This document shows, in pieces, positions 39,309-47,598 of a stretch of 64,000 nucleotides of DNA. Below the pieces are notes generated by a model. The model worked only from the letters and a program-made list of their open reading frames with translations, did no database searches and was not told where the DNA came from. The stretch is taken from the NCBI RefSeq assembly GCF_033001325.1, contig NZ_CP133111.1, positions 5,929,153-5,993,152 on the forward strand. Direction: 5' to 3'. Source of the DNA: Rhodopseudomonas sp. BAL398 (lineage in GTDB: Bacteria; Pseudomonadota; Alphaproteobacteria; Rhizobiales; Xanthobacteraceae). The translations under genes and the position numbers were made by a program. Position 1 is the first letter of the stretch. Each line of letters begins with the position of its first letter.

Positions 39309-39322
39309 TTGCGCCACATCAA
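39309..39322. promoter_or_regulatory. FixK-like box 1 in the 38.8-39.5 kb divergent promoter
   Basis: TTGCGCCACATCAA fits TTG(A/C)-N6-TCAA. Serves the minus-strand small gene, the plus-strand phosphoesterase, or both. Confidence 0.6.
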
Positions 39323-39336
39323 AGCACGGGGCGGGG

Positions 39337-39350
39337 TTGCGATAGATCAA
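39337..39350. promoter_or_regulatory. FixK-like box 2 in the 38.8-39.5 kb divergent promoter
   Basis: TTGCGATAGATCAA fits the same consensus, 28 bases from box 1. Two boxes in one divergent region support real regulation more than one would. Confidence 0.6.
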
Positions 39351-39482
39351 AGACAGCTGCGTCCGGCAGCCAGGATGGCGGCCGCTCGGACACTGTCGGC
39401 GCGGCTTGCGTTTGTTGCCGGGCGCGCGAAATTTGCGGTGAACGGCCGATCTCAGCGGCCGAAGCGCAGGGGGAGGTCGGTT

Positions 39483-40223
39483 GTGCTGATCGGGCTGTTT
39501 GCTGATATTCACGCCAACCAACCGGCGTTCAGTGCGTGTCTGGCCAAGGCGCGCGCCCAGGGGGCGGAGCGGTTCGTGTTGCTCGGCGATTATGTGGGCT
39601 ATGGCGCCGATCCGGATTGGACCGTCACCACCGTCACCGACCTGGTGGCGCAGGGAGCCGTTGCGATCCTTGGCAACCACGACAGCGCGATCGGCAATCC
39701 GCGTATCCAGATGAATGCCGAGGCCCAGGCGGCGATCGAATGGACCCGCGGTCAGCTTGGCGCCGCGCAGCGGCAATTCCTCGCCGACTTGCCGCTCAGG
39801 CAAGACCACGACAATCTGCTGTTCGTGCATGCGGAGGCCAGCAGGCCGGACAGTTGGGTCTATGTGACCGACACCTCGGATGCGTCGCGCAGCATGATGG
39901 CGACATCGGCCCATGTGACGTTCTGCGGCCACGTCCATAAGCCGGCGCTGTACTCGCTGTCGGTCACCGGCAAGATGACCACCTTCGTGCCGACCGCCGA
40001 TATTCCGGTGCATCTTTTGCCGGGCCGGCAATGGCTCGCGGTGCTGGGGTCGGTGGGGCAGCCGCGCGACGGCAACCCGGCCGCCGCCTATGCGCTGTAC
40101 GATACCGACAAGCGCGAGATCACCTTCTGCCGCCAACCCTATGACGTCGACGAGGCCGCGCGCCGGATTCGCCGCAATGGCCTGCCGCTCTGGCTCGCCG
40201 ATCGCCTGCTGGTGGGGAAGTGA
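39483..40223 (+). CDS. Metallophosphoesterase
   Basis: 246 residues, calcineurin-like fold. Metal ligands are visible in GLFADIHANQ (D-x-H), LLGDYVGYG (GD), LGNHDSAI (GNHD), and GHVHKPA (GHxH). It belongs to a group that includes diadenosine tetraphosphatases and YfcE-type enzymes; the substrate is not evident. Start is GTG 39483 with GGGAGG 6 bases upstream. It is followed after 3 bases by the kinase-UspA fusion, so the two are almost certainly cotranscribed. Confidence 0.85.
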   Translation: MLIGLFADIHANQPAFSACLAKARAQGAERFVLLGDYVGYGADPDWTVTTVTDLVAQGAVAILGNHDSAIGNPRIQMNAEAQAAIEWTRGQLGAAQRQFLADLPLRQDHDNLLFVHAEASRPDSWVYVTDTSDASRSMMATSAHVTFCGHVHKPALYSLSVTGKMTTFVPTADIPVHLLPGRQWLAVLGSVGQPRDGNPAAAYALYDTDKREITFCRQPYDVDEAARRIRRNGLPLWLADRLLVGK

Positions 40224-40226
40224 TCG

Positions 40227-41684
40227 ATGCCAAAACCCTTGCTTGAGCCGGGCGCGACGCTGGACGGGTTTGTGATCGAACAGGCGATCCATCGCGGCGG
40301 CATGGCGACATTGTTCAACGTCAGCCGCGCTGACGACCCGATGCCGATGGTGATGAAGATCCCCCGCACCGGCGAGGGCGAGGACCCGGCCGCGATCGTC
40401 AGTTTCGAGATGGAGCAGATGCTGATGCCGCGGCTGACCGGCGTCCATGTGCCGGCCTTCGTCGCCGCCGCCGATTTCGCCGCCGCGCAGCCCTATATCG
40501 TGATGGAGCGGATCGCCGGGAAACCCTTGCTGGCGCGGCTGCCCGAACTGCCGATGCCCTATGGCGACGCGGTCGCGATCGCCGAGAAGGTCGCCGCGGC
40601 GCTGGCCGATCTGCATCGCCAGCATGTGATTCATCACGACATCAAGCCGAGCAACATCATGTTCCGGCCGAGCGGCGACGCGGTGCTGCTCGATATGGGG
40701 CTCGCCTGCAGCGATCAATTGCCCGATCTGATGCAGGAGGAGTTTCGCCTGCCGTTCGGGACCGCGCCCTATATGGCCCCCGAACGTTTGCTCGGCGCGC
40801 GCGACGATCCCCGTAGCGACCTGTTCGCGCTGGGGGTGTTGCTGTATTTTTTTACCACGGGACTACGCCCCTTCGGCGAGACCGAGACGATGTACGGCAT
40901 GCGCCGCCGCTTGTGGCGCGACCCGGTACCGCCGCGCCAGCTGAAGCCGGACTATCCGCCCTGGCTGCAGGAGATCGTGCTGCGTTGCCTGGAGATCGAA
41001 CCGGCCTGGCGTTATCCGACCGCGGCCCAGCTCGGCTTTGAGGTCGCCCATCCGGCGCAGGTCAAGCTGACCACCAGATCCGAACGGCTGAAGCGCGATC
41101 CGCTGACCACGGTGCTGCGCCGGCGCTTCAACAAGGACCTGACGCGGCCGCGCAGCAAGCCGTCGCTGGCGGCGCATCTGGCCTCCGCGCCGATCGTCGC
41201 GGTAGCGATCGACCTGTCGGAAGGCTCGCCGGCGCTGAACGAAGAACTGCGAACCACCGCGGGTCGGATCATGGCGACGTTGCCATCGGCCAGGCTGGCC
41301 TGCCTCAACGTGCTCAAGCTCGGTCGCATGACCATCGACAAGACGCTCGACGACCAAGGCCACAACAAACATGTCGATCGGCTGGTGGCGCTGCGGCACT
41401 GGGCCGAACCGCTGAAGCTGGAATCGCACCGCCTGACCGTGCATGTGCTGGAAGCGATCGATCCGGCCTCGGCGGTTCTCGAATTCGCCGAGGCCAGCCG
41501 GGTCAATCACATCCTAATCGGCGCGCGAAGAAATTCGGTGATGCGCAAGCTCTTGGGCAGCGTCTCGGCCAGGGTCGCCGCGGAGGCGTCATGCACCGTC
41601 ACCGTCGTCCGCGGCGCGGTGGCTGCGGGTCAACCCCAAGATGATGAGGAGGGCGGCGCCGCTCCGGCACAATCAGTCGGCTGA
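40227..41684 (+). CDS. Ser/Thr protein kinase fused to a universal stress protein domain
   Basis: 485 residues. Residues about 15-275 are a Hanks-type kinase: glycine loop HRGGMATLF, Lys44 in VMKIPR, catalytic Asp138 in HHDIKPSN (HHD instead of HRD), metal Asp156 in LLDMGLA (DMG instead of DFG), and APE at 184-186. Residues about 322-462 form a UspA domain ending ILIGARRNSVMRKLLGSVSA, with the ATP-binding glycine/serine pattern. No membrane segment, so it is cytoplasmic. Both kinase residues needed for catalysis are present. The paired phosphoesterase could counter it. Confidence 0.85.
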   Translation: MPKPLLEPGATLDGFVIEQAIHRGGMATLFNVSRADDPMPMVMKIPRTGEGEDPAAIVSFEMEQMLMPRLTGVHVPAFVAAADFAAAQPYIVMERIAGKPLLARLPELPMPYGDAVAIAEKVAAALADLHRQHVIHHDIKPSNIMFRPSGDAVLLDMGLACSDQLPDLMQEEFRLPFGTAPYMAPERLLGARDDPRSDLFALGVLLYFFTTGLRPFGETETMYGMRRRLWRDPVPPRQLKPDYPPWLQEIVLRCLEIEPAWRYPTAAQLGFEVAHPAQVKLTTRSERLKRDPLTTVLRRRFNKDLTRPRSKPSLAAHLASAPIVAVAIDLSEGSPALNEELRTTAGRIMATLPSARLACLNVLKLGRMTIDKTLDDQGHNKHVDRLVALRHWAEPLKLESHRLTVHVLEAIDPASAVLEFAEASRVNHILIGARRNSVMRKLLGSVSARVAAEASCTVTVVRGAVAAGQPQDDEEGGAAPAQSVG

Positions 41685-41688
41685 AGGC

Positions 41689-42339
41689 TCAGCAGATCAT
41701 CAGACGGTCATCTACGGCTGTTACGCCGGGTGTCGACCAGACTGCGTTCTGGACGGCGCGCCGGACATCCCAAGTATCGACGCTGCCTTCGAGAACAACG
41801 GTATTTCCGTTCCGCACCGTCACCCGAATCGCTTTCGCCTCGATCTCCGCATGACGCTCAAGAGCCGATTCGATCTTCGCCCGGATACAGGAATGATCAC
41901 CCAAAGGGTTGTTGATGATGATGTTGTTGGTGACGCCCTGCACCCCGGCCAGTTTGCGCACGTCCTCTTCCGCCGCGGCGCGCTCGTAGTGCCAGTCGAC
42001 GCTCCCGCTCAGCGTGATCCATCCGTCCTCGACCTGAACTTCGATGGCATTCGCCGGAACCAGAACGTTCCAGTCGAGAATGTCCGACGCCCGCAGCGCG
42101 ATTTGGTCGTCGTCGGCGCGCTCGAACGGATCGCAGACTTCAATATTCTCGGAGATGTCGTGGACGCCCTTGACGCGTCGCGTCGCTGCGATCGCAGCCA
42201 GCCGGTCCGCGTAGCTGATCACATGGCCGGTCAGGATCACGACGTCGCCATCGATCGCTACGTTGATGTGTCCGCTGTTGAAACTCGGATCGAACTCGAA
42301 CTCGTCAAGAATATCTTGACGCAGCTGGGACTCGGACAT
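41689..42339 (-). CDS. Protein with three BON domains
   Basis: 216 residues, no clear signal peptide. Three BON repeats are visible at about 5-65, 75-140 and 150-212, each with a VxDGxVxLxGxVxxxxxR-like core (VAIDGDVVILTGHV, VQVEDGWITLSGSV, VRNGNTVVLEGSV). Such proteins are often periplasmic or envelope-associated and bind membranes; here a cytoplasmic location cannot be ruled out. ATG 42339 has GAGG 7 bases upstream. It shares its divergent promoter with phosphoketolase, where three FNR/FixK-like boxes lie. Confidence 0.85.
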   Translation of the reverse strand: MSESQLRQDILDEFEFDPSFNSGHINVAIDGDVVILTGHVISYADRLAAIAATRRVKGVHDISENIEVCDPFERADDDQIALRASDILDWNVLVPANAIEVQVEDGWITLSGSVDWHYERAAAEEDVRKLAGVQGVTNNIIINNPLGDHSCIRAKIESALERHAEIEAKAIRVTVRNGNTVVLEGSVDTWDVRRAVQNAVWSTPGVTAVDDRLMIC

Positions 42340-42403
42340 GGTTGGCCTCTGGAGTTCCGGCTTGCTAGCCGGCATCATCTTCTGCCGTCACAAGACAAAT
42401 ACA

Positions 42404-42417
42404 TTGATCCGAATCAA
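42404..42417. promoter_or_regulatory. FNR/FixK box A of the BON/phosphoketolase promoter
   Basis: TTGATCCGAATCAA is an exact match to TTGAT-N4-ATCAA, 65 bases from the BON ATG. Confidence 0.75.
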
Positions 42418-42436
42418 CGGGATCGCGGTCGTTCGC

Positions 42437-42450
42437 TTGATCCAAATCAA
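42437..42450. promoter_or_regulatory. FNR/FixK box B of the BON/phosphoketolase promoter
   Basis: TTGATCCAAATCAA, a second exact match, 33 bases (about three helical turns) from box A. Confidence 0.75.
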
Positions 42451-42497
42451 ACTGGCGGCGGCCGCCGCTGCTCACGCTTGGCATCATCGGGTTCTTT

Positions 42498-42511
42498 CTG
42501 ATCTCGATCAA
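42498..42511. promoter_or_regulatory. Degenerate FNR/FixK box C
   Basis: CTGATCTCGATCAA, one base off the consensus, 61 bases from box B and 221 bases before the phosphoketolase start. Confidence 0.45.
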
Positions 42512-42731
42512 GGCGATCTCAATCGAGTCATTGCTTGCGTTGCGGGCAGAGTTAACGTGATTGAATCCGGTCGTCTGCGAGCCATTGATCGGATGCGCGC
42601 AGTCAGCATGCGTCGACGCGCGCCGCGCGACAGCTTCGCGGACGGCTCGCCATGGGCCGGCCGCACTTGGAAATTAGATTCGAAAATCACACCTTGAAAT
42701 GCGACTTACCTTGTCATGCGATTTGGAGTTC

Positions 42732-45104
42732 ATGATGCCTGATACGTTGTCCCCCGATCTGTTGCAGAAGATGCACGCCTATTGGCGCGCAGCCAATTAC
42801 CTGTCCGTGGGACAGATCTATCTGCAGGATAATCCGCTGCTCGAACAGCCGCTGCGGCTCGAACACATCAAGCCGCGGCTGCTCGGACATTGGGGGACGA
42901 CGCCGGGGCTGAACATGCTCTATGTCCATCTCAACCGGTTGATCAAGGACAACAACCTCAACATGATCTACATCATCGGTCCGGGCCATGGCGGTCCCGG
43001 TCTGGTGGCGAACAGCTATCTGGAAGGCTCCTACACCGAACGGTACCCCGCGATCGAGCACAGCCGCTACGGCCTGCAGCGGCTGTTTCGGCAGTTCTCC
43101 TGGCCGCATGGCATTCCCAGCCACGTGTCGCCGGAAACGCCCGGTTCGATTCACGAGGGCGGCGAACTCGGCTATTCGTTGACCCACGCCTATGGCGCGG
43201 CCTTCGACAATCCCGACCTGATCGTGTCCTGCATCATCGGCGACGGCGAGGCCGAGACCGGCGCGCTCGCCGCCAGCTGGCACTCCAACAAATTCCTCAA
43301 TCCGGCGCGCGACGGTGCCGTGCTGCCGATTCTGCATCTGAACGGCTTCAAGATCGCCAATCCGACCGTGCTGGCGCGGATCAGCCGGCAGGAGCTCACC
43401 GATCTGATGCGCGGCTATGGCTATGAGCCGCATTTCGTCGAGGGTGACGATCCGGCGCTGGTGCATCAGGCGCTGGCCGCGACGCTCGACACGATCCTGG
43501 CCGAGATTCGTCAGATCCAGAGTGCTGCGCGGTTGAGCGGCGATGATACGCTGCAGCGGCCGCGCTGGCCGATGATCGTGTTCCGCACCCCGAAGGGCTG
43601 GACCGGGCCGAAAGTCGTCGACGGTAAGCCGGTCGAGGGCACCTGGCGCGCGCATCAGGTGCCGATCGCCAATTTCAAGACCGCCGAGCACATCCAGCAG
43701 CTCGAGGACTGGATGAAAAGCTACCGGCCCGAAGAACTGTTCGACGCCAAAGGCAAATTCCACGACGACCTCGCCGCGCTGGCGCCCACCGGCCATTCCC
43801 GGATGGGGGCCAATCCTCACGCCAATGGCGGGGAACTGCTGAAGCCGCTGTCGATGCCGCATTTCAAGAACTACGCCGTCGCGGTGCCGGCGCCCGGCAG
43901 CGACCGGGCGGAATCGACCCGGGAGCTGGGAAAATTCCTGCGCGACGTCATGAAGCTCAATCTGGAGTCCAAGAATTTCCGGCTGTTCGGTCCCGACGAG
44001 ACCGCGTCGAACCGGCTTGACGCGGTGTTCGAGGTCGCCGGCAAGGAGTGGATGGCCGAGGTCGAGGACGTCGATATCAATCTCAGTCAGCACGGCCGCG
44101 TCATGGAAGTGCTGAGCGAGCATCTTTGCCAGGGCTGGCTGGAAGGCTATCTGCTCACCGGCCGCCACGGCCTGTTCTCCTGCTACGAGGCCTTCATCCA
44201 CATCGTCGATTCGATGTTCAACCAGCACGCCAAATGGCTCAAGGTGTGCAACGGAATTCCGTGGCGTAAGCCGATCGCCTCGCTCAACTACCTGTTGACC
44301 TCGCATGTCTGGCGTCAGGACCACAACGGCTTCTCGCATCAGGATCCCGGCTTCATCGACCACGTCGCCAGCAAGAAGGCCGACGTGGTGCGGATCTATC
44401 TGCCGCCGGATGCCAATTGCCTGCTGTCGGTCGCCGACCACTGTCTGCGCAGCCGCAACTACATCAATCTGATCGTCGCCGGCAAGCAGCCGGAATGGCA
44501 ATGGCTCGACATCGAGTCGGCGACCCGCCACTGCACCGCCGGCGCCGGGATCTGGCAATGGGCCAGCAATGACGGCGGCGATCCTGATGTGGTGATCGCC
44601 TGCGCGGGCGATGTGCCGACCGTCGAGGCATTGGCGGCGGTCATGCTGCTGCGCAACTATGTGCCCGATATCCGCATCCGTTTTGTCAATGTGGTGGACC
44701 TGATGGTGCTGCAGCCGCAGTCCGAACACCCCCACGGCATGGAAGACCGGGATTTCGACGAGCTGTTCACGGTCGACAAGCCGGTGATCTTCGCCTTCCA
44801 CGGCTATCCGGCGCTGATCCATAAGCTGACCTATCGGCGTCGCAACCACGGCAACATTCATGTCCGCGGCTACAAGGAGGAGGGCACCACGACGACGCCA
44901 TTCGACATGGTGGTGCTGAACGATCTCGATCGCTACCGCCTGGCGCTCGACGCGATCCGGCGGATTCCGAGGCTGAGCGACCAGGTCGAAGTCGCCACCG
45001 CGCGTTATTGGGCGACGATGCAGCGGCACAAGCTGTATATTGGCGAACATGGCGACGACATGCCGGAAGTCCGTGACTGGCGCTGGGCGTTGCCAGCAGC
45101 ATGA
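42732..45104 (+). CDS. xfp: Xylulose-5-phosphate/fructose-6-phosphate phosphoketolase
   Basis: 790 residues, a thiamin-diphosphate enzyme that splits sugar phosphates with phosphate to acetyl phosphate and glyceraldehyde-3- or erythrose-4-phosphate. The N-terminal fold begins [15 protein letters not shown], the cofactor motif is [19 protein letters not shown], and the C-terminal domain ends [14 protein letters not shown], all as in the family. Start 42732 follows TTGGAG at about 5 bases. The three FNR/FixK-like boxes suggest use under low oxygen, where acetyl phosphate gives ATP. Acetate kinase is not in the window. Confidence 0.93.
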   Translation: MMPDTLSPDLLQKMHAYWRAANYLSVGQIYLQDNPLLEQPLRLEHIKPRLLGHWGTTPGLNMLYVHLNRLIKDNNLNMIYIIGPGHGGPGLVANSYLEGSYTERYPAIEHSRYGLQRLFRQFSWPHGIPSHVSPETPGSIHEGGELGYSLTHAYGAAFDNPDLIVSCIIGDGEAETGALAASWHSNKFLNPARDGAVLPILHLNGFKIANPTVLARISRQELTDLMRGYGYEPHFVEGDDPALVHQALAATLDTILAEIRQIQSAARLSGDDTLQRPRWPMIVFRTPKGWTGPKVVDGKPVEGTWRAHQVPIANFKTAEHIQQLEDWMKSYRPEELFDAKGKFHDDLAALAPTGHSRMGANPHANGGELLKPLSMPHFKNYAVAVPAPGSDRAESTRELGKFLRDVMKLNLESKNFRLFGPDETASNRLDAVFEVAGKEWMAEVEDVDINLSQHGRVMEVLSEHLCQGWLEGYLLTGRHGLFSCYEAFIHIVDSMFNQHAKWLKVCNGIPWRKPIASLNYLLTSHVWRQDHNGFSHQDPGFIDHVASKKADVVRIYLPPDANCLLSVADHCLRSRNYINLIVAGKQPEWQWLDIESATRHCTAGAGIWQWASNDGGDPDVVIACAGDVPTVEALAAVMLLRNYVPDIRIRFVNVVDLMVLQPQSEHPHGMEDRDFDELFTVDKPVIFAFHGYPALIHKLTYRRRNHGNIHVRGYKEEGTTTTPFDMVVLNDLDRYRLALDAIRRIPRLSDQVEVATARYWATMQRHKLYIGEHGDDMPEVRDWRWALPAA

Positions 45105-45301
45105 GCCGGATCGTTTCCGGGGCTGCGCCCTTGCGGTCCCGGAAACAATCAAGGTGACAGCTTCGGCGTAACCAACTGTCAACCAAGCGCGCCGCGGCTT
45201 CATCCTCGCAGCTTCCTGGCGTGTCGCATTAACGGATGGTTGCGCTTCATCCGATATCGCTCGCCGCTCGGCCGAACGCAGGGTTTCGGAGGAGCGGTGC
45301 G

Positions 45302-45802
45302 ATGAATAGTCAGGGACCGGAGAGTGCCGTTCTAGACGGCGCCGCCGACAGGCTGATCGGCTTATTGAGCCTGCTCGTCATCGATGACGATCCAATTCAA
45401 CGCGTGCTGATCGCCAGCGCGGCCGCGAAGGCGGGCTATGAGGTCACGGAGGCGACGTCATGCGCCGAGGGAATTGCCAAAATCCAGGCTCGGAATTTCA
45501 GCTGCGTCACCCTCGATCTGCGGCTCGAGGATGGCGACGGCAGTGATGTCCTGCGCGCGATGGCTGCGGCTCATTATCAAGGGCCGGTGATTGTCATCAG
45601 CGGCATGGATGCGCGACGCCGCAGCGCCTCGCGCGCACTGGCGCGCGCGCTGGGCATGAAGCTGCTGCACAGTTTTCCCAAACCGATCGACCTTGCGGCG
45701 CTGCGGATCTCGCTCGCTAATTTGCGCAGCGGCGTGGCCGGATTGCCGATCGTGCACTCCTGGGGCGAGGTGTGCGGCCCGCGATTCGAAGAACAGTCCT
45801 GA
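45302..45802 (+). CDS. Receiver-only response regulator
   Basis: 166 residues. A CheY-like domain (about 40-155) with acidic pocket IDDDPIQR, phosphorylation Asp in LDLRLEDGDG, and the switch Ser in VISGMD. The lysine lies in FPKPID. No output domain follows. GGAGGAG lies 7 bases before ATG 45302. It precedes a stretch with tandem repeats and then CheR, so it is probably a separate unit of the signalling cluster. Confidence 0.82.
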   Translation: MNSQGPESAVLDGAADRLIGLLSLLVIDDDPIQRVLIASAAAKAGYEVTEATSCAEGIAKIQARNFSCVTLDLRLEDGDGSDVLRAMAAAHYQGPVIVISGMDARRRSASRALARALGMKLLHSFPKPIDLAALRISLANLRSGVAGLPIVHSWGEVCGPRFEEQS

Positions 45803-46362
45803 TTGCCACAAATGTGCGTGGCGACTGTTCTGCGAAAATGGACACATGCGAAAATGGACTCAATTGCGGATCGCCTCTGTGAGGTGGGGCGCGCGTGACC
45901 ATCCCGAACGTCCAGCGCGGGGCCTCGGAGGCCGGATCGGATTCGTTGCAGGCGGCGGCACCGTACTTTCGTCTCATGCCAACACTCGGCTCATGCAACG
46001 GCACAGTAGGTTTCAGAACATGGGCTGCGCATCTTATGGTTGAGCCGCGGCCGGTAGTTTTACTTGGCTCGAAATTAACGAGACTGAAGAGGGCTTTGTC
46101 TATTCCTACGAGTGAAATGCGAATTCGGCGTCGAGGCCAGCAACTCCGGTCCGACGCGACCAGGGTCAGGCATGCGGTCATGGACAAAGCTCTACGGCTT
46201 CTCGACGGCGACGCCGGCGCCTGCCGCGTCCGTAGCGTCGCCGCAGAGGGCGACCCTGGCCGCTGCGATGACAGCGTGGATCGGCGATCCGCGCAGCCGA
46301 CGTGACGAATTCGTTATCCTTGCGGGCCTAAGATCTTCAGGAACTCCTTCAGGAAAAACAAT
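45803..46362. other. 560-bp stretch with a tandem 16-bp repeat, no recognisable gene
   Basis: The repeat TGCGAAAATGGACACA (45831-45846) is followed at once by TGCGAAAATGGACTCA (45847-45862), 15 of 16 positions equal. The rest holds no convincing frame. Multiple short terminal repeats are typical of IS21-type ends, so this could be a decayed insertion-sequence end; no transposase remnant was recognised. Confidence 0.45.
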
Positions 46363-47238
46363 ATGACCCCGCTCGATTACGAATATCTGCAAAAGCTGCT
46401 GAAGGAACGGTCGGGCCTGATGCTGTCGGCCGACAAGAAATATCTGCTCGAAAGCAGGTTGCTTCCGCTGGCGCGCAAGACCGCGGTCGCTGGGATCAGC
46501 GAACTCGTGCAGAAGATGAAGGCGGGCTCCGAGACGCTCATCAACGATGTGGTGGAGGCGATGACCACCAATGAGACATTCTTCTTCCGCGACAAGACCC
46601 CGTTCGACCATTTCAAGGAATCGGTGATCCCCGACCTGATCAAGGCGCGCGCCGGCCGGCGCAGCCTGCGGATCTGGTGCGCGGCGGCGTCGACCGGGCA
46701 GGAGCCCTATTCGCTGGCGATGATCCTGAAGGACATGTCGGCCGCGCTGACGGGCTGGCGCGTCGAAATCGTCGCGACCGACCTGTCGCCGGAGGTGCTG
46801 GAAAAATCCAGGGCGGGGCTCTACACCCAGTTCGAAGTCCAGCGCGGACTGCCGATTCAGTCGCTGGTCAAGCACTTCAAGCAGGTCGGCGCGATGTGGC
46901 AGCTCAATGCCGACACCAAGGCGCTGGTGCAATTTCGTCAGTTCAATCTGCTGCAGGATTTCACCGCGCTCGGCAAATTCGACGTGATCTTCTGCCGCAA
47001 CGTCCTGATCTATTTCGACCAGGCCGCAAAGACCGACATCTTCAACCGCTTGATGCGGGTCAACGAACCGGACGGCTATCTTTTCCTCGGCGCGGCGGAG
47101 ACCGTCGTCGGCCTTACCGACAGCTATCGAGTGTGTCCGAAGCGGCGCGGCGTCTATCTTCCCAATGCGATCCGCGCGCCCTCCCTCAATGCGGGCGCCA
47201 TGGCCGGGATCAAGGTCGGAGCCGGCGCCAGCCGGTAG
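46363..47238 (+). CDS. cheR: CheR-type protein-glutamate O-methyltransferase
   Basis: 291 residues. The N-terminal helical domain (about 1-75, LQKLLKERSGLMLSADKKYLLE) is followed by the methyltransferase domain with SAM motif IWCAAASTGQEPYSLAM and the family tail LIYFDQAAKTDIFNRL. It methylates glutamates of chemoreceptors. No chemoreceptor, CheA, CheW or CheB gene is in the window, so the target is elsewhere or the enzyme serves a nonchemotactic output. It starts a group with the PilZ-like and EAL genes on the same strand. Confidence 0.87.
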   Translation: MTPLDYEYLQKLLKERSGLMLSADKKYLLESRLLPLARKTAVAGISELVQKMKAGSETLINDVVEAMTTNETFFFRDKTPFDHFKESVIPDLIKARAGRRSLRIWCAAASTGQEPYSLAMILKDMSAALTGWRVEIVATDLSPEVLEKSRAGLYTQFEVQRGLPIQSLVKHFKQVGAMWQLNADTKALVQFRQFNLLQDFTALGKFDVIFCRNVLIYFDQAAKTDIFNRLMRVNEPDGYLFLGAAETVVGLTDSYRVCPKRRGVYLPNAIRAPSLNAGAMAGIKVGAGASR

Positions 47239-47253
47239 GACGGACAGAAGCAA

Positions 47254-47583
47254 TTGGCGACAGAAAACACAGGACCGGAACGGGTGACCTTCGGGCGCGG
47301 CTACAGCGTCTGGATCATGGCGATTGATGGGACGTGGCGTCGAAGCTGCATCTTGAAAGCGGTGTCCGCGATCGATGCCGAACTCAGCCTCGAGGGATCG
47401 ATCGAGGGACTGAATTTGAAGGAATTCTTCCTGTTGCTGTCCTCCACTGGGCTTGCCTATCGGCGCTGCGAATTGGTCAGGGTGAACGGCTCGGATATCG
47501 ACGTGCGCTTCCTCAAGACCAAGGGCAAGAGCGCGAAGGCGGCCGGCGCCGCACAGAAGCAGGATGAGCGCGCCGACGCGTAA
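47254..47583 (+). CDS. Degenerate PilZ-domain protein
   Basis: 109 residues. The PilZ fold is recognisable (VWIMAIDGTWRRSCILKAV, then LNLKEFFLLLSSTGLAYRRCELVRVNG). The c-di-GMP motif D/NxSxxG is degenerate (here AVSAIDAEL), so ligand binding may be weak or lost. It starts with TTG 47254, with AGAAG 5 bases upstream. It lies between CheR and the receiver-EAL protein, with gaps of 15 bases on each side. Confidence 0.6.
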   Translation: MATENTGPERVTFGRGYSVWIMAIDGTWRRSCILKAVSAIDAELSLEGSIEGLNLKEFFLLLSSTGLAYRRCELVRVNGSDIDVRFLKTKGKSAKAAGAAQKQDERADA

Positions 47584-47598
47584 ACAACGAGAGTTTCG

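Noticed and set aside
42714..45203. Long minus-strand open frame opposite phosphoketolase
   Set aside because: Antisense shadow; phosphoketolase motifs are unambiguous on the plus strand.
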